NCBI GenBank assembly: GCA_049607205.1
Contig: JBMYWH010000002.1
Location: forward strand, 62,001 to 126,000
Reading direction: 5' to 3'
From: JBELHR01 sp049607205
Lineage (GTDB): Bacteria; Bacteroidota; Bacteroidia; Flavobacteriales; Flavobacteriaceae
Length of the DNA: 64,000 bases
A model generated the notes under the pieces. The model searched no databases. It was not told the DNA's origin and saw only the letters and a program-made list of their open reading frames with translations. Below, piece by piece: positions 1 through 8,680 of this stretch. Numbering within the stretch: the stretch's first letter is position 1; each line of letters opens with the position of its first letter. A program made the translations under genes and the position numbers.

Positions 1-299
1 ATGTAGATTATATTTTAAAAGTTGCCATTCCTGCAATCTACTTAGCCTATCCTGTTACAATTGGTTTAATTCTATTAAATCTAGTTCCAAACCGCTATGC
101 GACTAAGAAGGTTTTTTCTTGGGTGATTGCTGTGGTTTTCTTGTTCTCTCTACCGGATGTTATTGGATATTTTTCTCCTGAAACAGTCGCAGTACTATAT
201 GGAATTTTACCATTAGCTAAGGAAAGTTTGGCGTGGTTGATTCCAGGACTTCTAACCTTTATTATAGTGAATCTTTTAGAAAAAAAAGAGGTCCTTTAA
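1..299 (+). CDS. brnQ: Branched-chain amino acid carrier (BrnQ/LIVCS family), C-terminal end
   Basis: This is the last 98 codons of a gene that begins before the window; the reading frame is open from base 3 to the TAA at 297-299. The protein is very hydrophobic, with about three membrane segments separated by short loops (YPVTIGLIL, VIAVVFLFSLPDV, WLIPGLLTFIIVNLL). The loop and C-terminal pattern, including the region ILPLAKESLAWLIPG, resembles the end of sodium-coupled leucine/isoleucine/valine carriers. Only the C-terminus is visible, so another multi-pass transporter remains possible. A strong hairpin terminator follows 20 bases after the stop. Confidence 0.6.
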   Translation, partial: VDYILKVAIPAIYLAYPVTIGLILLNLVPNRYATKKVFSWVIAVVFLFSLPDVIGYFSPETVAVLYGILPLAKESLAWLIPGLLTFIIVNLLEKKEVL

Positions 300-320
300 G
301 TCCTCATTCTATATAAATCA

Positions 321-353
321 AAAAGCCACCGTTTGAATGCGGTGGCTTTTTTT
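321..353. terminator. Bidirectional hairpin terminator
   Basis: A perfect stem AAAAGCCACCG / CGGTGGCTTTT with an eight-base loop is flanked by A and T runs on the two sides, so it can end both the brnQ transcript from the left and the aminopeptidase transcript from the right. Confidence 0.85.
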
Positions 354-373
354 ATGGATTAAATTCTTGTGAT

Positions 374-1666
374 TTAAGAATTCATCAAGTCTTCAATTTC
401 TTCCACTTGAATTGGAATATCTCTCATTAAGTTAAATGGCGATCCGTTTTCTTGGATCACCACATCGTCCTCCAATCGAATCCCCATAGATTCCTTAGGA
501 ATGTAAATTCCAGGTTCTACAGTAAAGACCATGTTCGCTTTCATTGGAGTCTTAAGGGCTCCATAATCATGGGTATCTAATCCCATATGATGAGAAGTTC
601 CATGCATAAAGTATTTCTTATAAGCTGGCCAATTCGGATCCTCACTTTGAACATCAGCTTTAGAAATTAATTTCAAATCAATAAGTTCCTTGGTCATCAA
701 CTTACCAACTTCTTTGTGGTACTCTGCCCAAATCGTTCCTGGAACTAGCATTTCGGTTGCAAGATCCTTTACTCTTAAAACGGCATTATAAACCGCTTTT
801 TGACGCTCGGTAAATCTTCCGTTTACGGGAATGGTTCTCGTCATATCAGAAGAATAGTTAGCATACTCAGCTCCTACATCCATAAGTAACATGTCCCCAT
901 CCTTACACATTTGATTGTTTTCAATATAGTGCAATACACAAGCGCTGAAACCTGAACCTACAATTGGTGTATAGGCAAATCCTTTAGAGCGATTACGCAA
1001 GAATTCATGTATGTATTCTGCTTCAATTTCATACTCCATTACCCCAGGTTTTACAAAAGGTAAGATGCGTCTAAATCCTTTGTTGGTGATGTCACATGCG
1101 GTTTGCATCAAATCAATTTCTTCAGGCTCTTTTACTCCACGAATCTCTTGAAGAATTGGATTAGCACGCTCCCATTTATGTGCAGGGAAGTCCGCCTTGC
1201 ATTTTTTGATAAATCGATCTTCGCGAGTTTCAACTTCACGCACAGAACGATAGTGCTCGTTGGTGTTGAAATAAATCAATCCCGCTTCAAACATCAATTC
1301 AGAAAAAACCTTTTCAAAATCTTGTAACCAGTATATAGTTTTGATTCCTGAGGTAGCCGTGGCAGCCTCTTTATCCAATTTTGCTCCTTCCCAAATAGCA
1401 ATATGCTCATTGGTCTCTGTAAGGAATAGGATTTCTCGATGTTTAGGGTCAACTGCATCTGGAAAAAGAACTAAGATGCTCTCTTCTTGATCCACACCTG
1501 ACAAATAAAATATGTCACTGTGTTGTTCAAAAGGAAGGGTAGAATCTGCTCCAGTTGGAAAAATATCGTTTGAATTAAATACCGCTAATGCACCAGATTG
1601 CATTCTTGCTGTAAATTTAGCTCTGTTCTTGATAAAAAGAGAATTAGGTATCTTTTCGTATTTCAT
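374..1666 (-). CDS. pepP: Xaa-Pro aminopeptidase (M24B metallopeptidase)
   Basis: This 430-residue protein removes the N-terminal residue from peptides with proline in second position. Residues 1-150 match an aminopeptidase P N-terminal domain and residues 180-420 the pita-bread M24 catalytic domain. The five expected metal ligands are visible: Asp263 and Asp274 (DVGAEY...SSDMTRT), His359 (HGTSHHMGLDTHD), Glu384 (VEPGIYIP) and Glu399 (GIRLEDD). The length is normal for the family and there is no signal peptide, so it is probably cytoplasmic. A TAAATTTG element at 1690-1697 on the minus strand lies about 25 bases upstream of the ATG and may be its -7 box, although no well-spaced TTG is present. 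Confidence 0.93.
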   Translation of the reverse strand: MKYEKIPNSLFIKNRAKFTARMQSGALAVFNSNDIFPTGADSTLPFEQHSDIFYLSGVDQEESILVLFPDAVDPKHREILFLTETNEHIAIWEGAKLDKEAATATSGIKTIYWLQDFEKVFSELMFEAGLIYFNTNEHYRSVREVETREDRFIKKCKADFPAHKWERANPILQEIRGVKEPEEIDLMQTACDITNKGFRRILPFVKPGVMEYEIEAEYIHEFLRNRSKGFAYTPIVGSGFSACVLHYIENNQMCKDGDMLLMDVGAEYANYSSDMTRTIPVNGRFTERQKAVYNAVLRVKDLATEMLVPGTIWAEYHKEVGKLMTKELIDLKLISKADVQSEDPNWPAYKKYFMHGTSHHMGLDTHDYGALKTPMKANMVFTVEPGIYIPKESMGIRLEDDVVIQENGSPFNLMRDIPIQVEEIEDLMNS

Positions 1667-1784
1667 AATTAAATGTATTTCTATGCTAACAAATTTAGTA
1701 AATATTCAATCTAAATCCGTTTTTGAGGACTCAATTGTGAATTTTTAACTAATTTCCCACCACCCATTTATTAATTCAATTAAA

Positions 1785-4556
1785 ATGAAAACAAAACTAA
1801 GTCTTATTTTGTCTTTTTTGAGTTTTGGCCTTATGGCCCAGAACTCTCTTGTCCAGAATGTTCCCTTTGAAAACATAGGGCCTTCGATCATGAGTGGTCG
1901 TGTGGTTGATTTGGACGTTAATCCAGAAAAACCAAGTGAATTCTACGTGGCTTACGCCTCAGGAGGACTCTGGTATACTAACAACAATGGAACGAGTTTC
2001 GATCCTATTATGGATAATGCCCCGACCCAAAACATGGGAGATATTGCTGTGGATTGGAAATCGGGAACCATCTGGGTAGGAACAGGAGAAAACAATTCTT
2101 CTCGATCTTCTTATGCCGGTATTGGAATTTTTAAATCTTCAGATCATGGAGCTTCTTGGGAGTTCATGGGACTTGAGGATACTCAGCATATTGGAAGAAT
2201 CATTATAAACCCGAACAATCCTGATGAGGTACTTGTAGGTGCTATGGGGCATTTATACACACCTAACCAGGAGCGTGGTGTCTTCAAAACTACCGATGGT
2301 GGAAAAACTTGGAAGAAGACCTTATATATCGATGAACTTACTGGAGTTATTGATCTTTCTTTTGTACCAGGAGACTTCAATACGGTCTATGCTTCTACTT
2401 GGGAGCGTTCTCGTAAAGCTTGGAATTTTGTGGAATCTGGTAAGGGTTCAGGAATTTACAAGTCTAGCGATGCAGGTGCTACATGGGAGCTTATTTCTAC
2501 AGAGCAAAGTGGTTTCCCTCAAGGGGATGGTGTTGGTAGAATAGGTTTAGCTGTTTATGATGCCTCGACCGCTTATGTGGTGCTTGACAACCAAGATAGA
2601 AGAGCTTCTTCTGGTAAAAAGTCTTCTGAACAAGGCTTGACTAAAGAAGATTTCAAAACTATGTCAGAGGGAGATTTCATGGATGTGGATTCTAAGGATC
2701 TAGAAGCTTATTTAAGATCAAATCGCTTTCCTAAACAGTATACAGCTTCCTCAGTTCGCGCTCAAGTGAAAAAGGGAGAAGTGAAGCCTGCAGATCTAGC
2801 GACTTATTTAGAAGATGCAAACTCAATCATGTTTGATACTCCAGTAAAAGGAGCTGAAATTTATGTTACTACGGATGGAGGGAAAACATGGTCAAAAACT
2901 CATGAAGGATATTTAGATGGAGTCTATAGTTCTTATGGATATTACTTCGGTGAGATTCGTGTGAGTCCTTCGAATAAAAATAAATTATATGTAATGGGAG
3001 TTCCATTTATCCGCTCGGACGATGCTGGAAAAACTTGGAAATCTATCTCTAAAGAAAATGTACATTCTGACCACCAAGCTCTATGGGTGAATGGAAACTT
3101 AGAAGGACATTTGATCAACGGTAATGATGGAGGAGTAAATATCTCTTATGACGATGGAGATAATTGGATTAAAAACAATGCCGAACCTCTAGGTCAATTC
3201 TATTATATCAATGTAGATAATGAAGAACCTTATAATGTATATGGCGGACTTCAAGATAATGGAGTTTGGAAAGGTCCTTCAAATTACCAAGCTTCTAAGA
3301 GATGGGAAGGTACAGGACATTATCCTTATGAAAGTATTGGAGGAGGAGATGGAATGCAAGTTCAAATTGACTCGAGAAATTCTAATATAGTATATACAGG
3401 TTCTCAATATGGATTCTATTTCCGTGTAGACCTTGCAACAGGTAAACGTGTTTATTTACAGCCTAAGCATGAGCTTGGAGAATCTCCTTACCGTTGGAAC
3501 TGGATGAGTCCTATTTTATTGTCTTCTCACAACCAAGACATTTTCTATATGGGATCTAATAAATTACACCGCTCTTTCAATAGAGGTGAGGACTTAGAGC
3601 CTATTTCACCGGATTTAACCCTAGGTGGAAAGCCTGGAGATGTAGCCTTCGGAACTTTGACAACTATAGCGGAATCACCTTTTGAATTCGGATTCTTATA
3701 TACAGGGTCTGATGATGGTTTAGTACATCGTTCTTTAGATGGAGGGGTGTCATGGACACGTGTTTCAGATGCTTTTCCTAAGGATTTATGGGTAACAAGA
3801 ATCGTGGCTTCTGAGCATGAAAAGTCGAGAGTATATGTGTCCTTAACCGGGTACAGAAATGATGACTTCAAGCCTTATGTATTTGTTTCAGAAGATCGCG
3901 GAGAAACTTGGTCATCCATCCAAGGTGATTTACCAGAAATTGCCGCGGTGAACGTAATCAAGGAAGATCCTAAAAATGAAAACATTCTTTATTTAGGAAC
4001 AGATAATGCGCTTTATGTAAGTTTAGATAAAGGAACATCTTGGCAAAAATTCGGGAATTTACCTCCGGTAGCCATGTATGATTTAGTCATTCAAGACCGT
4101 GAAAATGAGTTGTTAGTTGGAACCCATGGTCGTTCTATTTACAAAGCCGACATCTCAGCGCTAAGATCTTACGATGCTGTTAAGGATGCGCAAGTGACTT
4201 TGTTAAAACCTGAATCAGTACGCTATTCTTCTCGTTGGGGATCTTCATGGGGTCGTTGGTACGAGGCTATGGAACCTGAAATCTCTGTGGTTGCCTATAG
4301 TGGAAGTGCTGCTAAGTTGACTCTTGAGGTCTTGGGAGATAATGATTACCTTTTACAACGCCTGTCTGTGGATGGAACTAAAGGTTTTAATTATATCTCT
4401 TATGATCTAAGCATGAGTGAAGCTTGGATGAAGAAATATGCTAAAAAGAATAAAGGCTTTAAGGCCAAAAAAGCTGCCAACGGTACGTACTACTTACCAA
4501 AAGGAAACTATACCCTTAGAATTGGAAAGTCAACACAGACTTTAGAAATTAAATAA
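1785..4556 (+). CDS. Secreted sortilin/VPS10-like beta-propeller protein
   Basis: This 923-residue exported protein has an N-terminal signal peptide (cleavage likely after LSFGLMAQ). It is built from many repeats of the type SxDxGxTW (for example SSDHGASWEFMG, TTDGGKTWKK, SSDAGATWEL, SLDGGVSWTR, SLDKGTSWQK), the BNR/Asp-box signature of sortilin-like and glycosyl-hydrolase-like propellers. A charged insert at about residues 285-345 interrupts one repeat. The C-terminal 120 residues form a smaller beta domain. Annotation pipelines often call such proteins glycosyl hydrolase or VPS10 domain protein; no catalytic residues can be argued from sequence alone. It lies tail to tail with a longer paralogue at 4622-7771. 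Confidence 0.8.
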   Translation: MKTKLSLILSFLSFGLMAQNSLVQNVPFENIGPSIMSGRVVDLDVNPEKPSEFYVAYASGGLWYTNNNGTSFDPIMDNAPTQNMGDIAVDWKSGTIWVGTGENNSSRSSYAGIGIFKSSDHGASWEFMGLEDTQHIGRIIINPNNPDEVLVGAMGHLYTPNQERGVFKTTDGGKTWKKTLYIDELTGVIDLSFVPGDFNTVYASTWERSRKAWNFVESGKGSGIYKSSDAGATWELISTEQSGFPQGDGVGRIGLAVYDASTAYVVLDNQDRRASSGKKSSEQGLTKEDFKTMSEGDFMDVDSKDLEAYLRSNRFPKQYTASSVRAQVKKGEVKPADLATYLEDANSIMFDTPVKGAEIYVTTDGGKTWSKTHEGYLDGVYSSYGYYFGEIRVSPSNKNKLYVMGVPFIRSDDAGKTWKSISKENVHSDHQALWVNGNLEGHLINGNDGGVNISYDDGDNWIKNNAEPLGQFYYINVDNEEPYNVYGGLQDNGVWKGPSNYQASKRWEGTGHYPYESIGGGDGMQVQIDSRNSNIVYTGSQYGFYFRVDLATGKRVYLQPKHELGESPYRWNWMSPILLSSHNQDIFYMGSNKLHRSFNRGEDLEPISPDLTLGGKPGDVAFGTLTTIAESPFEFGFLYTGSDDGLVHRSLDGGVSWTRVSDAFPKDLWVTRIVASEHEKSRVYVSLTGYRNDDFKPYVFVSEDRGETWSSIQGDLPEIAAVNVIKEDPKNENILYLGTDNALYVSLDKGTSWQKFGNLPPVAMYDLVIQDRENELLVGTHGRSIYKADISALRSYDAVKDAQVTLLKPESVRYSSRWGSSWGRWYEAMEPEISVVAYSGSAAKLTLEVLGDNDYLLQRLSVDGTKGFNYISYDLSMSEAWMKKYAKKNKGFKAKKAANGTYYLPKGNYTLRIGKSTQTLEIK

Positions 4557-4575
4557 GGAGCTAACTAGTATAAAT

Positions 4576-4605
4576 AAAAAATGCCGCCCATTGGGCGGCA
4601 TTTTT
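4576..4605. terminator. Shared hairpin terminator between convergent propeller genes
   Basis: The stem ATGCCGCCCA / TGGGCGGCAT with a very short loop is flanked by A6 on the left and T5 on the right, and serves both converging genes. Confidence 0.85.
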
Positions 4606-4621
4606 GTTGTTTCTAACTTAC

Positions 4622-7600
4622 TTAGTCCATAGTGCTGAAAGCTGGTAAAGCTTCTTTTTCCATGGTGTCTTGGTAGGTTTTCCAATCTTGATCAAAGAAG
4701 TTTTGAACCTCGTCTAATAAAGGTTGAAGTTTCGTTTTTGCATTATCAAATAAGGTAGTCTCCGTACTTGTTGGCACTCCTGTAAGTCCCATAGCATATC
4801 GACGTGCTGTATTCATATAAGATAAGGTTGTTGGCTCAGGATTACGTGTAATACCTTGGCGCTTGTCTACCTTTCCAAAGAAAGACTCTTGCATGTTATT
4901 GATTTGCTTTAAGGTCTCTTTTTGAAGTTTCTCTAACTCCTCTTTGTTTTCTGGTGTTGAGTTCTTCAGTCTTTTCTGATAGTCTTGTACTACTTTTTTA
5001 GCCTTAGCCAATTGAGCAGCAGAACTTGCAGCCATAGCTCTATATTGATCAATTTCATCAAGCAGGGCATCCTTGGCTTTAAGAGCTTCTATATCCCATG
5101 ATTTTCTCGGGTCATAGATCACTTCAATGTCTTGAGTACTTGTACTCGATCCATATTTAAGCTCTAATTTATAAGTCCCTGGAAGTACAGGATTACCCCA
5201 TGGTTCTCTACCATTTTTCTTAGGAATAGATTTAGAGGCTCTGGCAACTCCTTTCTTTTCCATACCCCAATAGGTTCTGTAAAGTCCTGATTTCTTAGGA
5301 GCTTTAGAGTTTAATTGACGAATAGCCTCTCCCTTTGCATCGTAAATCGTGATGAAAATAGAGTCTTTTTTAATTTCCTTGTCTTCAGACTTAGCTGTGT
5401 TTAAACTGTAAGAGATCATGGCTCCGCCACGGCGGTTTTGGCCATTGAAAATGGCATTAGCACCAAAACGCGTTCCCGAAGGTTGTTGATTAATGCTTCT
5501 TACCGCGGTTGGTGTTGGATATAAATAGGCGTCCTCTTGCAATACATCTAGGCCTTGAGAAGCTAAAGTTCTAAGAGGTCTGATGTCATCTAGAACGTAG
5601 AATGCACGACCAAAAGTTCCTATTACTAAGTCATTTTCTCTTGGATGAATCACTAAATCCATAGTAGGAACCGTTGGGAATCCATTGGTCCATTTGGTCC
5701 AGGTTGCTCCCTTATCGATGGTCACATAGAGTCCGTTTTCCGTTCCTAGAAACATCAGTTTAGGTTCTTGAGAATCTACCACGATCGCGTGAACGTATCC
5801 GAAAGTCTCTGTTTGGTCTTTTAAAAGACGTTCCCAAGACTTTCCGTAGTTGGTTGTGTGAAATAAATAAGGTTTGAAATCAAATTGACGATAGTTGTTC
5901 ACCACAACATAAGCTTCGCCTGGATTAGTCTCGGAAACCTTGATTTGTGGTACCCAACTGTTTGCTGGCATTCCTTTGATTTTAGGAGCAAGGTCTGTCC
6001 AAGTAGCTCCTCCATCTTTTGTTAATTGAACACGACCGTCATCAGTTCCAACCCAAATTACTTCAGGATGATTCTTCGCTGGAGCAATCGCTAGTATTGT
6101 AGTGTGATTCTCGGCACCAGTGGCATCCATAGTAATCCCTCCACTTTCGTGTTGCTTCTGTTTTTCAGGATCGTTTGTTGTTAGATCTGGGGAAATAATC
6201 GTCCAAGTATCTCCTTTATCTTCTGATTTATGAACGAATTGACTTCCGAAGTATAAGGTTTTTTCATCCGTAGGATCAAGTGCAATGGCCGAGTTCCAGT
6301 TGAATCTTAGTTTAACATCTGGATTCGGATGAGTTGGCTGAATGAATTTAGTGTCTCCTGTATTTCTGTCATAGCGACCTACAAACCCTTGTTGAGACAT
6401 TCCATATCCGTAACGTGAATTAGAAGGGTCAGGAACCACATCAAAACCATCCCCGAACATAAGTTCTTGCCAGTATGAATTACGTATTCCTTGAGATTTC
6501 AGTACATAAGCAGGTCCTACCCAAGACCCATTGTCTTGCATACCCCCATATACATTATAAGGATAGTCGTTGTCTACATTTACATGATAGAATTGACCTA
6601 CAGGTAAATTTTCTACAAACCTCCAGGTTTTTCCTCTGTCTCTTGTAATGTTTAATCCTCCGTCGTTTCCATCCATCATGAATTTAGGATCTTTTGGATG
6701 TATCCACCAAGCGTGGTGATCCGGGTGAACTCCCTTTGAAGTTCCATAGGCCGGCATGAGTTGTTTGAAGGATTTCCCTCCATCTTCAGACACATTGATA
6801 TAGGTAAAGACAGAATACAATCTGTTTTCATTAACTGGGTCAACAAAAATATCTGAATAATAAAAAGGTCTGTTTCCTATTCCTGGTTTGTCATTGACTT
6901 TTTTCCAAGTAAAACCGGCATCGTCGGAGCGGTAAAGCGCATTTTTTTTCGCCTCTACCAAGGCATAGATTCTGTTGCTGTCGCTTGGAGCAATAGCAAG
7001 TCCCATACGTCCAAGGTCTCCTTTAGGTAAACCATCTTTGTCCGTTCTTTTTTCCCAGTTTTCACCACCGTCATAACTAATATACAGTCCAGATCCAGGT
7101 CCTCCTGAGGTAAAGGTCCATGGCTTACGGCTGTGTTCCCACATAGCAGCAATTAGTTTGTTGGGGTTAGAAGGATCCATTACAAGATCAGCAGCACCGG
7201 TTTGTTCGTTGACAAATAAGGTGTTCTTCCAGGTCTTTCCACCATCGGTGGTTTTGTATACACCGCGCTCTTTATGAGCTCCCCAAGGAGAACCAATCGC
7301 GGCAACATAAACCGTATTAGGGTCTGTTGGGTCTATGATGATTCTGTGTATGTTTCTGGTTTTTTCTAGTCCTATAAGTTTCCAGTTTTTTCCAGCATCT
7401 ATACTTTTGTATAATCCGTATCCACCAGTTAAACTGTTTCTTGGATTTCCTTCTCCAGTACCTGCCCAGATGACATCAGGGTTAGATTGTTGGATCGCGA
7501 TGGCTCCAATAGAAGAAACCTCTTGCTTGTCAAAGATTGGAGACCAGTCTACTCCTCCAGAAGTAGATTTCCAAAGTCCTCCTGAGGCAGTTCCAACATA

Positions 7601-7771
7601 CATAATGTCCGTCTGGTTATGGACCACATCTATTGATGTGACACGACCACTCATCCCTGCGGGTCCAATGGCTCGCGCAGACATGTTTTTAAGAAGTTTT
7701 AAATCTAGTTCTTGAGCGGAGACTTGAAGCAGTCCAGCAAGCAAAAAACAGATTAAGAGTAGTTTTTTCAT
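4622..7771 (-). CDS. Large secreted sortilin/VPS10-like beta-propeller protein
   Basis: This 1049-residue exported protein has a signal peptide (MKKLLLICFLLAGLLQVSAQ). It carries the same Asp-box repeats as its neighbour (STSGGVDWSP, SIDAGKNWKL, TTDGGKTWKN, SYDGGENWEK, TKDGGATWTD, TIDKGATWTK) over roughly residues 35-740. A C-terminal region of about 300 residues follows, containing a beta-sandwich (PGTYKLELKYG) and a Lys/Glu-rich helical stretch at about 900-970. The N-terminal motif RAIGPAGMSGRV parallels ENIGPSIMSGRV in the paralogue, which supports common ancestry. Its substrate is unknown. A peptidase-associated or scaffold role is as plausible as a glycosidase role. Confidence 0.8.
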   Translation of the reverse strand: MKKLLLICFLLAGLLQVSAQELDLKLLKNMSARAIGPAGMSGRVTSIDVVHNQTDIMYVGTASGGLWKSTSGGVDWSPIFDKQEVSSIGAIAIQQSNPDVIWAGTGEGNPRNSLTGGYGLYKSIDAGKNWKLIGLEKTRNIHRIIIDPTDPNTVYVAAIGSPWGAHKERGVYKTTDGGKTWKNTLFVNEQTGAADLVMDPSNPNKLIAAMWEHSRKPWTFTSGGPGSGLYISYDGGENWEKRTDKDGLPKGDLGRMGLAIAPSDSNRIYALVEAKKNALYRSDDAGFTWKKVNDKPGIGNRPFYYSDIFVDPVNENRLYSVFTYINVSEDGGKSFKQLMPAYGTSKGVHPDHHAWWIHPKDPKFMMDGNDGGLNITRDRGKTWRFVENLPVGQFYHVNVDNDYPYNVYGGMQDNGSWVGPAYVLKSQGIRNSYWQELMFGDGFDVVPDPSNSRYGYGMSQQGFVGRYDRNTGDTKFIQPTHPNPDVKLRFNWNSAIALDPTDEKTLYFGSQFVHKSEDKGDTWTIISPDLTTNDPEKQKQHESGGITMDATGAENHTTILAIAPAKNHPEVIWVGTDDGRVQLTKDGGATWTDLAPKIKGMPANSWVPQIKVSETNPGEAYVVVNNYRQFDFKPYLFHTTNYGKSWERLLKDQTETFGYVHAIVVDSQEPKLMFLGTENGLYVTIDKGATWTKWTNGFPTVPTMDLVIHPRENDLVIGTFGRAFYVLDDIRPLRTLASQGLDVLQEDAYLYPTPTAVRSINQQPSGTRFGANAIFNGQNRRGGAMISYSLNTAKSEDKEIKKDSIFITIYDAKGEAIRQLNSKAPKKSGLYRTYWGMEKKGVARASKSIPKKNGREPWGNPVLPGTYKLELKYGSSTSTQDIEVIYDPRKSWDIEALKAKDALLDEIDQYRAMAASSAAQLAKAKKVVQDYQKRLKNSTPENKEELEKLQKETLKQINNMQESFFGKVDKRQGITRNPEPTTLSYMNTARRYAMGLTGVPTSTETTLFDNAKTKLQPLLDEVQNFFDQDWKTYQDTMEKEALPAFSTMD

Positions 7772-7946
7772 CTCTTGAGTTTTGTGATTATTTTTAATAT
7801 CAGCTTTAAATATACATTTTTGAAATAAAAATTTTCACTCGTCTTGTTTTTCCTTTGTAGAAACATTAGTTAATCCTTTGGTAAACGGTGTATTGAGGTT
7901 TTATGTAAAACAATTCTAAATAATCGAAATATGACCGTTGTTATTT

Positions 7947-7974
7947 TTGAAAAAGTTTCGATGGTGTATATTTG
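7947..7974 (+). promoter_or_regulatory. Bacteroidota-type promoter of the sdh operon
   Basis: TTG at 7947-7949, a 17-base spacer, and TATATTTG at 7967-7974 match the Bacteroidota -33/-7 consensus TTG...TAnnTTTG. The sdhC ATG follows 23 bases after the -7 box. Confidence 0.7.
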
Positions 7975-7997
7975 TTAGGTCTTAAATTAAAAACAAC

Positions 7998-8669
7998 ATG
8001 AGTGGATTTAGAAAATCTTCTATAGGAAGAAAAGTTATGATGGCATTATCAGCCATTTTCTTAGTAAGTTTCTTGCTTATTCATTTCTCAATCAACCTTT
8101 TATCTCTTTTTTCAAAAGATGCTTTTAACCAAGCTGCACACTTTATGGGGACGAATTGGGCGATTCAGTATTTGATGCAACCGGTATTGGTATTTGGAGT
8201 GATTTATCACTTCGTGATGGGATTTGTTTTGGAAGCCCAAAACCGCAAAGCAAGAGGAGTAAAATATTTTAAAAATAATGGAGCAGCGAACTCTACTTGG
8301 ATGTCACGTAATATGATCATTTCAGGTTTAGTGATTCTTGCCTTTTTGGTGTTGCACTTTATTGATTTCTGGATCCCAGAGATGCAGATTAAATATATTG
8401 ATGGTGATATGACCGGAATGATCAATGGAGAATTCCGCTACTATGACGAGCTTACACATAAGTTTGCAAGTCCTCTTAGAGTAGGAGCATATGTCATTTC
8501 TTTTGTGTTGTTATCCTTGCATTTACAGCATGGTTTCTTGTCGGCTTTCCAATCTATGGGAGCAAAGCGCAAAGTACAAAACTCTATGGTGTGGATAGCG
8601 AATTTCATTTCTTATGTGATTCCAGCAGGGTTTATCGTTATTGCTTTATTCCATCATTTTAATCATTAA
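7998..8669 (+). CDS. sdhC: Succinate dehydrogenase cytochrome b subunit
   Basis: This 223-residue membrane anchor has five predicted transmembrane segments (about residues 15-40, 55-80, 105-125, 158-180 and 195-220). It is the single-subunit, diheme type B anchor, so no sdhD is expected. Candidate heme histidines sit in LIHFSINLL, VIYHFVMGF, LVLHFIDFW and LHLQHGF. It begins the operon sdhC-sdhA-sdhB, with sdhA 11 bases downstream, and passes electrons from succinate oxidation to menaquinone. Confidence 0.93.
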   Translation: MSGFRKSSIGRKVMMALSAIFLVSFLLIHFSINLLSLFSKDAFNQAAHFMGTNWAIQYLMQPVLVFGVIYHFVMGFVLEAQNRKARGVKYFKNNGAANSTWMSRNMIISGLVILAFLVLHFIDFWIPEMQIKYIDGDMTGMINGEFRYYDELTHKFASPLRVGAYVISFVLLSLHLQHGFLSAFQSMGAKRKVQNSMVWIANFISYVIPAGFIVIALFHHFNH

Positions 8670-8680
8670 TCAATTTCGCT

